A stretch of 64,000 bases of DNA from Meandrina meandrites. Taxonomy: Eukaryota > Cnidaria > Anthozoa > Scleractinia > Meandrinidae. Location of the stretch: positions 1,316,201 through 1,380,200 of the forward strand of contig OY855905.1 in the NCBI GenBank assembly GCA_963693305.1, written 5' to 3'. Position 1 is the first letter of the stretch. Each line of letters starts with the position of its first letter. The position numbers and the translations under genes are program-made. Positions 53,601 to 61,740 of this stretch are shown here, one piece after another. The notes beneath the pieces are model-generated. The model had not been told where the DNA came from. It saw only the letters and a program-made list of their open reading frames with translations, and searched no databases.

Positions 53601-54645
53601 ACGTCGGATTTCTTGCTAGATGCCATACAACTTCTTTTTCATCTATACGCTCTGGTACATATACCCTTATTCCCAGCCAACCTGAGAAAGCAGTGCCCTT
53701 GTTCAGGTGCATTTCTACCTTTTCCAATTCATCAAGTGAGGTTTTTACACAATTGGTCGGCGTATCCCTGAGCTTGAAAAAACTCTTAGCTAGACCTTGC
53801 GCCGCTTTTGTACTTCGATCTGGTCTAGCTCCTTTGTGTACGGCAATACACCGCCATAGACACATGTTATCTCTATAGGTATCCAGTGCTACCATTGAAC
53901 GACTATGTGCAAGGTTGCGCAGCCAGTTTGGTAAGGGTCCTGTTCCCATCAGTGGTTGACGGTCAAGTACAACCTTTACATCAGCATTAAAATGAGCCTC
54001 GAAGATCCACTTTGTGTTTGGTCTTTCGATACTGTCCGCATCCAGACGTACAGCCTCCCTATTTCTTAACCAATTCTCCGCTTCTCCATATGTATTCATC
54101 CAAGGAGAGCCTTTATTTTGGTAGTAGAAAATTATGGTACCGTCTTCAATGTTACGTAACATATACGAATAAACGTGCCTCATGTAAAATGATGTCCTCA
54201 CGTTCTCTCTTATTTTTTCCATAAATTTTGGTGTGAGGTCTTTATTCAGTTCTTTTATGATGCGCCATCTCTTGTACCGCCTTCCGTTGCTCTCTTCACC
54301 TTCAAATTTTGCGTCTCCGTACAGATCCAGAATCTCATTCTGGTAGTCTGTCACATTTCTTATGTTATTCGGTTGAATGGGATCAAATTGCCTCAGAAGT
54401 TGTTGTCTTTTGTTCTTATTTCTCGGTGGTGGTATTGGTTGGAAAGGTTTTGGTTGTAAAGGCGGACGTAAACGCTTCTTTGCGGTTTCTGAAATTGGTT
54501 CTTCCAGCACATTCCTTATTATCTTTTTAACTGCGGGTACGTTTTGCGATAAATGACGCAGTTCTGCGGGGTCTATTTTTGCAAGTTCTTGTTCGAGAGA
54601 TTCGAGGTCTACATTTTCAAAAGAACTGAGGTCTATTTCGTCCAT
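50611..54645 (-). CDS. Protein-primed DNA polymerase B
   Basis: The 1344-residue enzyme shows the proofreading exonuclease motifs LYDFEAYG (about residue 558), FNSGQYDLN and YYNNLDVAP, and the polymerase motifs A (GYDANALYLSTM, about 892), B (LLGNSGYGKL, about 1066) and C (QMDTDSNYL, about 1162). The N-terminus has a DNMCLWRC piece suggestive of an OTU-like fold, a C2H2 finger (CIHCKARFTQ, about 380) and a YHGCYWHGCPKCY block (about 482) like a restriction-type nuclease. Protein-primed polymerases copy linear viral genomes from a terminal protein. After motif C a 34-residue segment is tandemly duplicated (50923-51126), which is unusual. The gene starts 2 bases after a TATAT. Confidence 0.93.
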   Translation of the reverse strand: MDEIDLSSFENVDLESLEQELAKIDPAELRHLSQNVPAVKKIIRNVLEEPISETAKKRLRPPLQPKPFQPIPPPRNKNKRQQLLRQFDPIQPNNIRNVTDYQNEILDLYGDAKFEGEESNGRRYKRWRIIKELNKDLTPKFMEKIRENVRTSFYMRHVYSYMLRNIEDGTIIFYYQNKGSPWMNTYGEAENWLRNREAVRLDADSIERPNTKWIFEAHFNADVKVVLDRQPLMGTGPLPNWLRNLAHSRSMVALDTYRDNMCLWRCIAVHKGARPDRSTKAAQGLAKSFFKLRDTPTNCVKTSLDELEKVEMHLNKGTAFSGWLGIRVYVPERIDEKEVVWHLARNPTSKLKNIMTIGIYEEHAFLIKDMAKLAKTYACIHCKARFTQSVSLQRHAERCAQGKTVIDCPGEKVEAPQTAYEKAFYPKHQASKESIQWLEYVAKHWKIPIHHAMSGHGGERWIGKRSVDGYNHEKKLVLQYHGCYWHGCPKCYHDRDKIIDRGDKTREDLYQATKRRTAYLRKEGYRVIECWACEVGDKYIEQLPEAKTKSYPHAILYDFEAYGDNNQRKEPTDSLTIENVHVPISVSIGDTLEREPTHICEKDPADLVRKFAEELERRGKNIRTKVRDEFMPADVNLLPKDQRKKIEEWCDQVPVLGFNSGQYDLNLIKKHFAEKLADTTNKVRVAKHGNKIMFLLTSGFRFLDIINYLGPGTSYEKWVKAYDCKTTKSWFPYEWFDRPEKLDYQGLPDYPHWYSKLKNEFTLKLSEWKACKQTFREKGMKTFKDWVRYYNNLDVAPGLEALEKMRNFYTEKGIDIMKDAVSIPGVSLHYLLRGAIERKAELYAPRKEAYEMLKGAVVGGPSLVFTRYHEVGKTRIRSHQIAEPKLCQNILGYDANALYLSTMLREMPCGKERVVHYTGEYQIDGAPVLTHRLKERSWFGYAEIDIEIPNHLHQKFEEMCPFFHNKTVPVKAVPEHMLKYLRDTERKRGEDKKLMGTLSAQKILVYAPLLLWYVNHGAVIKRVYRTIDYTPAKIFPWFVEQVTEARRTGDVEKSKALLAEVFKLLGNSGYGKLIEALERQTNVIYTKDEKVVDRALRSAYYSDLDEIGAAYELESRKPRITIRRPFQIGIAVYQLAKLRMLEFYYDFLDRYIDRKDFELIQMDTDSNYLAISGKELEDIVRPELREEFEEEKKNWLAWSKWNWRIPNKELEDTVHPELKEEFAAKKGDWKAWKQWRGRIPGLFKQEFAGERMIALCSKCYFADDRGEKQKLSTKGVSKKQNSITWQRFKAALEGNKDMATNRGFRMREGKIVTYEQEKLGLSAYYDKRWVLPDGIHTEPIEYHI
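50923..51126 (-). repeat. Internal 102-bp tandem duplication in the polymerase
   Basis: Two 34-codon units follow the catalytic DTDS: one starts KELEDIVRPELREEF and the other KELEDTVHPELKEEF, and both end with W..R/GRIP. They are spaced exactly 102 bases, preserving the frame. Confidence 0.85.
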
Positions 54646-54723
54646 TGTATATTATGCAGAAAAATATTTTTTTATTTAATTAATTGTTGTTAACTTAATG
54701 TTGTGTTTTTCTATTTGAAAGAT
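54646..54723. other. Gap between polymerase start and right repeat
   Basis: TATAT at 54648-54652 precedes the polymerase ATG. The rest is AT-rich and would carry its promoter. Confidence 0.4.
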
Positions 54724-55010
54724 TTGTTTACATTACTGCTGCATTCCTCTAATTGCTTGTCCCTGCCGCCCTCTGTTTATGTTTCCTGCGTCCTTTTTTC
54801 CTAAGTAGTATAGCCGGTATTAAACAAATACTACCTTTGGTAAGCCTAAATTTTTCACCTCTTTAGGAGACTATAGTCAGGGGCCATAACCGGGCCACGC
54901 GAGCTTTGTGAGCGTGGTTTGGTTTGGTTCCCCTGACTACTAGTCTCCTGAAGAGGTGAAAAATTTAGGTGCACCCAAAGTGGTATTTGTTTAATACCGG
55001 CTATACTACT
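54724..55010 (-). repeat. Right terminal inverted repeat of the Polinton, 287 bp
   Basis: The outer 207 bp (54804-55010) matches the left repeat; the inner 80 bp shows a one-base length change and a few substitutions. It shows the same palindromic architecture. Confidence 0.9.
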
Positions 55011-57234
55011 CCACTATTTCGACACGATTGGAGTTCTAAGTTGCGGCCGAATGTTTTGGAAAGTGGCAGGTGAAATAAATCAAATCACATCAAAACACTT
55101 GACAGGCCATTCTCTTTAATTCTCACATTTCGACAGAAGTAGTATCGTAGATAGTGATTTCAAACGTCTGTTCAGTGGCATTTGAAGGCGAGTGAAAAAG
55201 CAACCCGTCGCCGGGTTTCCGTAGACAAACTCACAAAACAAACAGGTCGACTTTTTATAATTTACGAGAGAATTTATGAACAGAAGATCCCCAAACTTTT
55301 AGTAGTTAAGTGTGTCTTTATTTTGTACAGCATATCCTCGTGTTAAAATACTGAACAACATACACAACACAATAGCTGCACACTGCGAAGTGCTCGAGAA
55401 GCATAACTTGAATTAAACTTTTGACGGATGTGAATGAAATCATCATTGTTCGATGAATTAAACTCGGATTTCCATTCATATTAAAACAAGTACATTACCT
55501 TAGTCAGTCTTTTGTTTTCATGCCGTCCGTATAATTCCAAAAACATGCGAAACTCGCCAAACTTGTCGTTTTCTCTGAATGTTGTTCTCAAACGAATCAA
55601 ACTTCATTCTGTTCATTCCGCGCTCGATGTTGAGCGCTTCAGGGACCACGGTTTTGTTTTTCAAAATAGCAACGAACCTGTGCCAAAATGCACTTGCTCT
55701 CTTAATGCCTGTCTTCATCTTGAGAGTACCATTAATCTTTAGTGTCTTCGCATTTTGAATTTGACTCGGAATTAGTGTATCTTGCCCGCTGCCATTTCGT
55801 ATTCTGACTCCAAAACACTGAGGTCCTCTCGCTTATTTCAGGGGCACCCAACGACCGAATCTTTCCAAAGACGTCAGAAGTGTCGTAAATGGATTTCTCT
55901 ATGTTCTAGAAGGCTTTTTAGTTAATTTGGAGATGCCCTAAAAAATATTTATCTGTTCGGATATTTAAGGGGAACTTTCGTCGTTTCGAAAATTCTAGGG
56001 TCCTTTTTTGAGTCATCCGAAAGTTTTAGCTATCCTGATGGATCTTGTCGAAAGTTCGAGGACACTGAGAGACCATATTTTCACTAGAACATTTTAGGGG
56101 AAGTTTTTCGTTATACGTGTGCCTATCGAAATTTCGCGAAAATACTAGGCAATATAAATGTTTATCCGAATATTATAGGCGTTAAACCTATTCATCCGAA
56201 AACGTTAGGGGGGGGGGGGGGGGGTAAATTATACGACAGGCTTTCTTTAACGTGGCGAGGAAGGAGAAGTGATAATACATAATAGGCACACACTGCTGGC
56301 ATATAGAAAGAAGCAAAGCTGAAAACATAGGCTTTTCTTTATATTTCCGTTCTGATCTCACATTTGGTGACGAAACACTGCATATACTGTACAAGGACAA
56401 ACACCTTTTCTTGTAGGTTTACGAGCGTTTCTGAACCGATCAAGGGATTGTTGTTGGCGTAGGAATCTTTTTACGGTCAAAACCGAATAATTTGATCGTT
56501 TTAGATGCTCTGACCACAAAAATAACTTCTCCAATAATCTGATAAGTAGGCTAATGCCGAGCTCAATCACCTCAATTGCCTTTATCTTTCATTAGGTTCA
56601 CGTACATTCCTGATTACCTCTAATGCTCACCGAAACTTTTAGCAGCTTTTGGAATAATTAAGCCAAACGAAAATTTTAGAGAACAAACAAAACCGTCCGA
56701 AAATTATGGGACATGATAAAAGTGAGCACATCAATTCTGAAAATTGTAGGGAAACTTTATGGTTTTCCGAAAAAATTTGAGAAGTCTAGAGCGTCGTTGG
56801 GAAAAAATTTCGAAATTCTTAGGCGACCTTCCATCCGAACAGATATTTTACCGAAATATTCCGTTGGGTGCCCCTGTTATTTGGATGCTCCGAATTTTTA
56901 CAACTTCGATGCTATCGTCATCGATGAAAGATGGCCTGATGATTCTTGTCCGGACGATTTAATCCTCACAAAACGGAAATTACGATGACCAACAAACAGA
57001 AATTTCGTAATGCCGTTCGCTCGAGTTCACTCTTCCTCTGCAGTTCTGCTTTTCTTCAAAAATTTGTTCAACCAATCAAAGGCGCGAATTAAAAAATACT
57101 TCAATGTGATTGGCTACTTGTTCGCGGCAAAGCTGTTCTAAAAATAGCCTACACGCGAGGAACGCGAGGTACACGCGAAAGACATATCTCAAAGCCTATT
57201 ACCAGAGATGTAGACTTCTAGTTATGGACTTCTG
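55011..57234. other. Right part of the older foldback element
   Basis: There is no recognised gene; ORFs of 60-90 codons are unremarkable. It holds the nested element 55839-56876 and the right inverted terminus at about 57140-57234. Confidence 0.5.
55839..56876. mobile_element. Nested hAT-like non-autonomous element, about 1.04 kb
   Basis: Inverted ends CAGGGGCACCCAACG and CGTTGGGTGCCCCTG are flanked by TTATTT (55833-55838 and 56877-56882). The interior has many decayed copies of a CCGAAAATTTTAGGG-like word and a poly-G run near 56210-56222. CAGGGG-type ends fit hAT relatives, but this is inference. Confidence 0.65.
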
Positions 57235-57241
57235 GTGAAAT

Positions 57242-57621
57242 TTATCTTTCTGAACTGGAACCTCTTGCTATTTGTGCCTTTATTCTAATGTACTGAGTGG
57301 GGATGTCTTGTCTTTCAGAGTCCATGACAGCTGTTTTAGTTTGTACGTGTATTTCCTATTGACTTATGGCTGGATTAGCTGGACCATCATGAAAAACCAA
57401 AAGGCTCCTTTAGGAGCCACCACACATGTAAAAGTCAACAGTCTTCCAGCAGTATGATATGTTCTACCCTTGAGAGCCTACAAAACTATTGGTGTACATC
57501 TTATACAGTTGTACGGGCTATAAGTATTTTATGATGGAAATATTTCTTAATTGTAAATAAGGGTACATTTATGTTGTCATACTTTTTGGAGCCACATTGT
57601 AGGGAAAATTGTGAAAATAAT
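57242..57621. other. Non-coding DNA right of the foldback element
   Basis: I see no gene or clear repeat. Confidence 0.4.
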
Positions 57622-58726
57622 CTAATAGTCAAGCCTGGGACGGTGGATCTGTGCGCCGAGCTGGTACGGGAAACTTGCGCTTGGGGCAAGCGAGGGCTTG
57701 ATGATCAGAACGTCAGACAGCAAGGACGATGGTGTCAAAAACTGAAGCTTGAGATGATCAAAAGAGTCTTCCCATTTAACCAAACCCAGCTCGAGGGAAC
57801 GCAACACTTTATAATGGAATGATCGGACCGCTGACCACTGATATGTCGACGCTAAGACCATGAGTTGATGAAAATGTTCTAAAAGAGCGGCGAAATGGGG
57901 TTTGGTGGCACTTTGCTGTACAATGACTAAATACCCGGCACAAAACTCAGCCATAGATAATTCATTATACATCTTTGGCTCACCTGGGGCGAAAATGTGT
58001 GGCCAGGGCTGCGGGTGAAGGGTCTTCTGTGGCGCTTTTAAGTCGCCGAGTGATTTGCCTGGTGTCGACTCGGTGGAATTCGGCGAGGCCATTTGTGAGG
58101 CCTTCCAAGGGGTTTTGGCGACAGGCGACATCGCTGCAAAATTGCTTAAAATGTAGGGACAATCTTGTTCCAGAACACCGACAGCCGACAGAAACTGATG
58201 GTAAAAAAGCGACAATTTGCGACAGCATCATTTGTCTCAAGCCATATAGGCGACAGGTAGGAAGGAAAATGAGCGACAACGTGACATCAGAACCCCCCTT
58301 GGAAGGCCTCATTTGTCTGCCTTGGAGCTGGGCGAGCTGGAGCTGCAGTTCCAGTTTCTTTACTTCGAGTTCTTGCGTTTCTTTTTGAAGCTGTAGAGCG
58401 GCCAGCGAAGGGGTTGGACTTGCGGCGAGCTTCAGGCCAGGGAAAGGGGGCGGTGTAGAGATCGTGGTTTGTGCTTTGGAAGGTTTCGGAGTGGCTGCCG
58501 CTCCTGCAGTTGAAGGAGCATCGCTTTCAGTCCGTCTTTTAGGGACTGCACCAGGCTTGGTCGGCGTAGACTTCTTATCCCGGCGATCTGAATCAGCGCT
58601 GGCCGTCGGTGGGGACTCTCGATAAGCGTTCGAAAGCGATGCGTTTTCGTCGATCGAAGCACAGGCAGACAAGGCTCTGTGTTTGAGACCGTGTGTCGTA
58701 CCCGATTCGCCCCAAATTAACCGCAT
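57622..58726 (-). pseudogene. Retroelement Gag-like region, frameshifted
   Basis: The first frame (58726 down to about 58220) encodes a Pro/Ser/Lys-rich stretch and a coiled coil (LQLQKETQELEVKKLELQLQ). The second frame (58215-57622) has EFCAGYLVIVQQS and LASTYQWSAVRSFHYKVLRS with ELGLVKWEDSF, which recall Gag-like proteins of tyrosine-recombinase or DIRS-type elements in cnidarians. The two frames overlap, and the switch between them looks like a frameshift in one Gag. No reverse transcriptase follows in the window. Confidence 0.5.
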
Positions 58727-58921
58727 ATAAGCGAGATCAAATTATCATAATTTACCGCATGCAAGCGTGTAAAGTAGGCCCCATTTACCAAACGATAGGC
58801 TGTGACGTAGCATGTCATTTCGGTACCAGCCGCGAACCGGCGTTGTTGGGTTTGTGGAGCCAGACGCGATCGAGACGTGTAACGAGACTAACGAGACTAT
58901 TCTTATAAAAATCCTGTTAAA

Positions 58922-59116
58922 ATGGACAAACATTCGAGAATTAATTACACGGAAGAGGAAAAGCGCATGCTGCTGCAATTTTATGAGGAGGGCATGAAGT
59001 CTACAAAGAAACAGATGGCCGACAAAATTCGTGAATGTAGTGCGAGGGTTGGCATATCAGAGCAACAAGTTAAGGTGAAGTTATCCAGAATAGGAACTAG
59101 TTTAGACCATAAATAA
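58922..59116 (+). CDS. Small helix-turn-helix (homeodomain-like) ORF
   Basis: The 64-residue product has NYTEEEKRMLLQFYEEGM followed by KQMADKIRECSARVGISEQ and QVKVKLSRIGTS, spacing like three helices of homeodomain-like DNA-binding domains, with the third helix in place of the recognition helix. It could be the first exon of a longer gene or a transposon-derived protein. No clear donor follows and the ORF ends in a stop. Confidence 0.4.
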   Translation: MDKHSRINYTEEEKRMLLQFYEEGMKSTKKQMADKIRECSARVGISEQQVKVKLSRIGTSLDHK

Positions 59117-59120
59117 TTCA

Positions 59121-59220
59121 TTAGACCGTAATATTTTAATAACTTTCCTTTTCTATAGTTCATGGCTATGTTAGACCGTAATATTTTAATAACTTTCCTT
59201 TTGTACAGTTCATGGCTATG
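59121..59220. repeat. Two exact-length 50-bp tandem copies
   Basis: Both units begin TTAGACCGTAATATTTTAAT and end CATGGCTATG; they differ at a few bases (TTCTATAG against TTGTACAG). Confidence 0.9.
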
Positions 59221-60016
59221 TAAGAAAATTTCGGCGACCGATTCTCCATTGCAATTTCCAGCAATTTCTGACTTGGTTGTGCTTAAAATTTGATCGTTAT
59301 ATTAGGCTTATGGATTCTAAATTTCTCTGAAGTTATAAAGCTCAAAGTCATTTTTAAACATATAGTCCATAAACCATCTATTTCATTTTCGTTTTTTTGT
59401 TTTTCTTTTGATTTCATTTGATATTACATGTAATAGGCATTGTATATTAGGCCCACATGTCAGTATTTTTGCCTTCTGTATTTGTGCTTTGAAAGTAACC
59501 TACGTAATCCTTTTCTTGAATAGTTTTAATATAAGCTTATGCCGTTGCTTTAATTTACGCTATGTACGTGACGAAGAATAATTAGTCTTGTGTATAATAT
59601 AAATCCTCAGATACTCTTTGTAAATATACCTTTGAGCAGTATTAACATAATCAAATTATGATAATTATCGGATTGGCTGTGATTTCACAGGAACAGTTTC
59701 AAATGGATCTGGTCCAAAAACTGGATAGCTATAGGACAGGCTTTTGTTTTATATTTATCATTAAAATTTCCTGTAACCAGTTGACATGTGCAAATAAGTT
59801 CAAAACTGGAAGTGCTCTTTTGCAGGTTAAATTTTGGATTCCTTTGATACGTACGTAGTTAGCATCTCTCTTTTGGGGACTCATTTGCGAATGAGTGGTG
59901 GATACTACAAATCTATTTCATTTATAGCAAACAATGTTTATTTAGCTTCCAAGTGGTGCTTTTGCAAAAGGCCCTACTCTTATAGGACCAAATTGATTTG
60001 TGTTACCTTATTTTTT
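59221..60016. other. Non-coding DNA
   Basis: The region is AT-rich with no supported gene; ORFs of 66-81 codons at 59658-60079 lack domain features. Confidence 0.4.
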
Positions 60017-60197
60017 GGGTTACCCTATTTGGTGGAATGGCACCAGTTTGCTTGCGGTAAGCTTTTATTTTTTGGTTAGGGCAAGGTATAGTAATACCCT
60101 AACCAACAAAACCCCAAGCAAGCCAGGGTGAAGCTAACCGCAAGCAAACTGGCACTATTCCGTCATTACTCCACTGCGCCGAATAGGGTCACCCTAT
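60017..60197. mobile_element. Foldback MITE, about 180 bp
   Basis: The left half GGGTTACCCTATTTGGTGGA and GCACCAGTTTGCTTGCGGT pairs with the right half CCGCAAGCAAACTGGCACTA and AATAGGGTCACCCT. The centre has a second pair, GGTTAGGG and CCCTAACC. Confidence 0.7.
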
Positions 60198-61285
60198 TTT
60201 TCCTTTCATAAGCAATGCTATTTGCAGTGCGCTGGGGGATGTGGCAAAGGTTGATTTTGTCACTAGCTTGCGTAATCTGACCGTTGGTTTTCGAATTTGA
60301 TATCGGCGTTATGATCGACCGTTTTGGCCCATATCCTTTGACGATGGCGATTTCGAAGTGAACTTGAAAATTCGCGGCGGCTTTTAAGCACGTTAAAACC
60401 GAGCGATTGGAACGATTTTTGGCACAGGCCTTTGAAAATTATCCACCTTTTATTTGCCCGAGGCTGGATGGCGAGCGACGCGTGGAAGTGGGAGAAAATG
60501 GACAAATTCTTGATTCTGTCGGTCTCTGCGGGCCATCGAAGTTGCCTGCCTTGTCTCTTTCTCTTACTTTTGTTTGGGGTCGGTGACGGCTAGCGAGGAA
60601 TTAACGACCAAAAAACCCCAGAAAATCGCAAAATACCTCGCAAAAGAAAAAAGATAAGTAAACTTTATTTATCTGGCTTACAGTAGATCACAATTTGGGA
60701 TTAAAAGATGCAAAATCCAGTATTTTATGGGGCATTTCTCGCGATCAGTTAGATCAAGCCGAGGTCAGTCGTTACAAATTACAGTGAATGTTTGAGATCA
60801 AGTAGCGCGTACCGTGACGCTTACGTCACACGGTCTCAAATACAGAGCCTTGTCTGCCTGTGGCATAAGTTTACAAATGGTGTAAGCTCTACAGAAGCTA
60901 AATAATATAAATTCGGAAGTGATATCCCCCTCTCACTCCAGAGATTTGGCTTAGAAAGCTAATTTTGACCTTATCTCTTTTCAGAGTGAGCTACAAGCCA
61001 CCATACTACATGCAAGAGCAGGCTCAGGCTGCGGGGGAAGCTCTTGGTATCTGTAAAGGAAAGCAGGTTTTTCCTTTGTGATGGTGTTTTGGATATAAAT
61101 AAAAGGAATTACAAAAACTATGGCTTGTATCTGTAGAATTGTTTTGAACCGTGTTTAGCACCGACCCCCCTCCTCCTCCTCTCCCACCTCAGGGTCAACA
61201 TGGCGTGACCAAGAAGACAGTAAACGCAGCTTACGAAAATGACACTTTTCTTTTTCAATGTGTTGTATTGTATTGTATACATTTC
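60198..61285. other. Non-coding DNA
   Basis: I see no supported gene. An AATAAA-like AAATAAAAGG occurs near 61097. Confidence 0.35.
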
Positions 61286-61705
61286 TTATGACCTGCGGTG
61301 TCCACGATATGGCACCCCGTCAGGATTTTGCCATCGTTTCCTCACATCCTCCACGACGCAGACCGGCATAACTTCTCGCACATCCTCAATGTAGCAACCG
61401 AGAGCTTCCTTTCTTTCACTGTTTCTTTGCAGATTAACTGCATCGCGCCATAGGCCTTTCCTTTTTAGGATGGTGTAGTAGGCTCTGTAGTTGCCCTTTC
61501 TTTTGACATGATTAGTCATGCGTGGTTGGCCGTAAGCTCGGAGTCGGGATGGAAGGTTTTCGCTCAACACAACGCAAGGCGCATTTCGACAATACACACA
61601 AAATGCAGAATCTGATGAAGGATTTTCATTCTGGCGGTCACTATTTTCAGAAGCTACAACTTCCACCTGATGCTCATGAAAAGTTTGTGGCGCATCTTCT
61701 ACCAC
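61286..61705 (-). CDS. P2X7-like C-terminal domain protein (short)
   Basis: The 139-residue ORF has a cysteine pair motif CVYCRNAPC, a basic middle, and a C-terminus VMPVCVVEDVRKRWQNPDGV that resembles the cysteine-rich cytoplasmic domain of P2X7-like proteins (a PSCVV..IR..FP.P.G pattern), a family expanded in cnidarians. No channel domain is present. It may be a transposon-linked or free-standing domain protein, or a decayed copy. The assignment is by motif recollection. Confidence 0.4.
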   Translation of the reverse strand: MVEDAPQTFHEHQVEVVASENSDRQNENPSSDSAFCVYCRNAPCVVLSENLPSRLRAYGQPRMTNHVKRKGNYRAYYTILKRKGLWRDAVNLQRNSERKEALGCYIEDVREVMPVCVVEDVRKRWQNPDGVPYRGHRRS

Positions 61706-61740
61706 TTGGTTTTCTTGGGTTTCTTGGAAGGAAAAAATGA

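Larger units (their letters stand above)
38912..55010. mobile_element. Intact Polinton/Maverick (adintovirus-like) element, 16.1 kb
   Basis: The ends are AGTAGTATAGCCGG in inverted orientation with CCACT duplicated outside (38907-38911, 55011-55015). It carries the full Polinton set with open frames: pPolB, rve integrase, packaging ATPase, adenovirus-type protease, major and minor capsid genes. These genes are known to make such elements both transposons and probable virions. Absence of stops, near-identical terminal repeats and an intact target duplication point to a young insertion. Confidence 0.95.
38801..57234. mobile_element. Older foldback/hAT-like element hosting the Polinton
   Basis: The left end CAGAAGTCCATAACTAGAAG (38801) recurs inverted at the right end (finishing 57234), and the arms continue through CTACATCTGG and ATGTCTTTCGCGTGTA to about 38876 and 57140. 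The flanks carry GTGAAAT on both sides (38794-38800, 57235-57241). Without the Polinton the element is about 2.3 kb and has no transposase. CAG-type ends and a 7-8-bp duplication fit hAT-like elements, but this is inference. Confidence 0.7.

Noticed and set aside
53106..53878. Plus-strand ORFs inside the polymerase gene
   Set aside because: They are antisense to the polymerase reading frame with its conserved motifs and show no domain.
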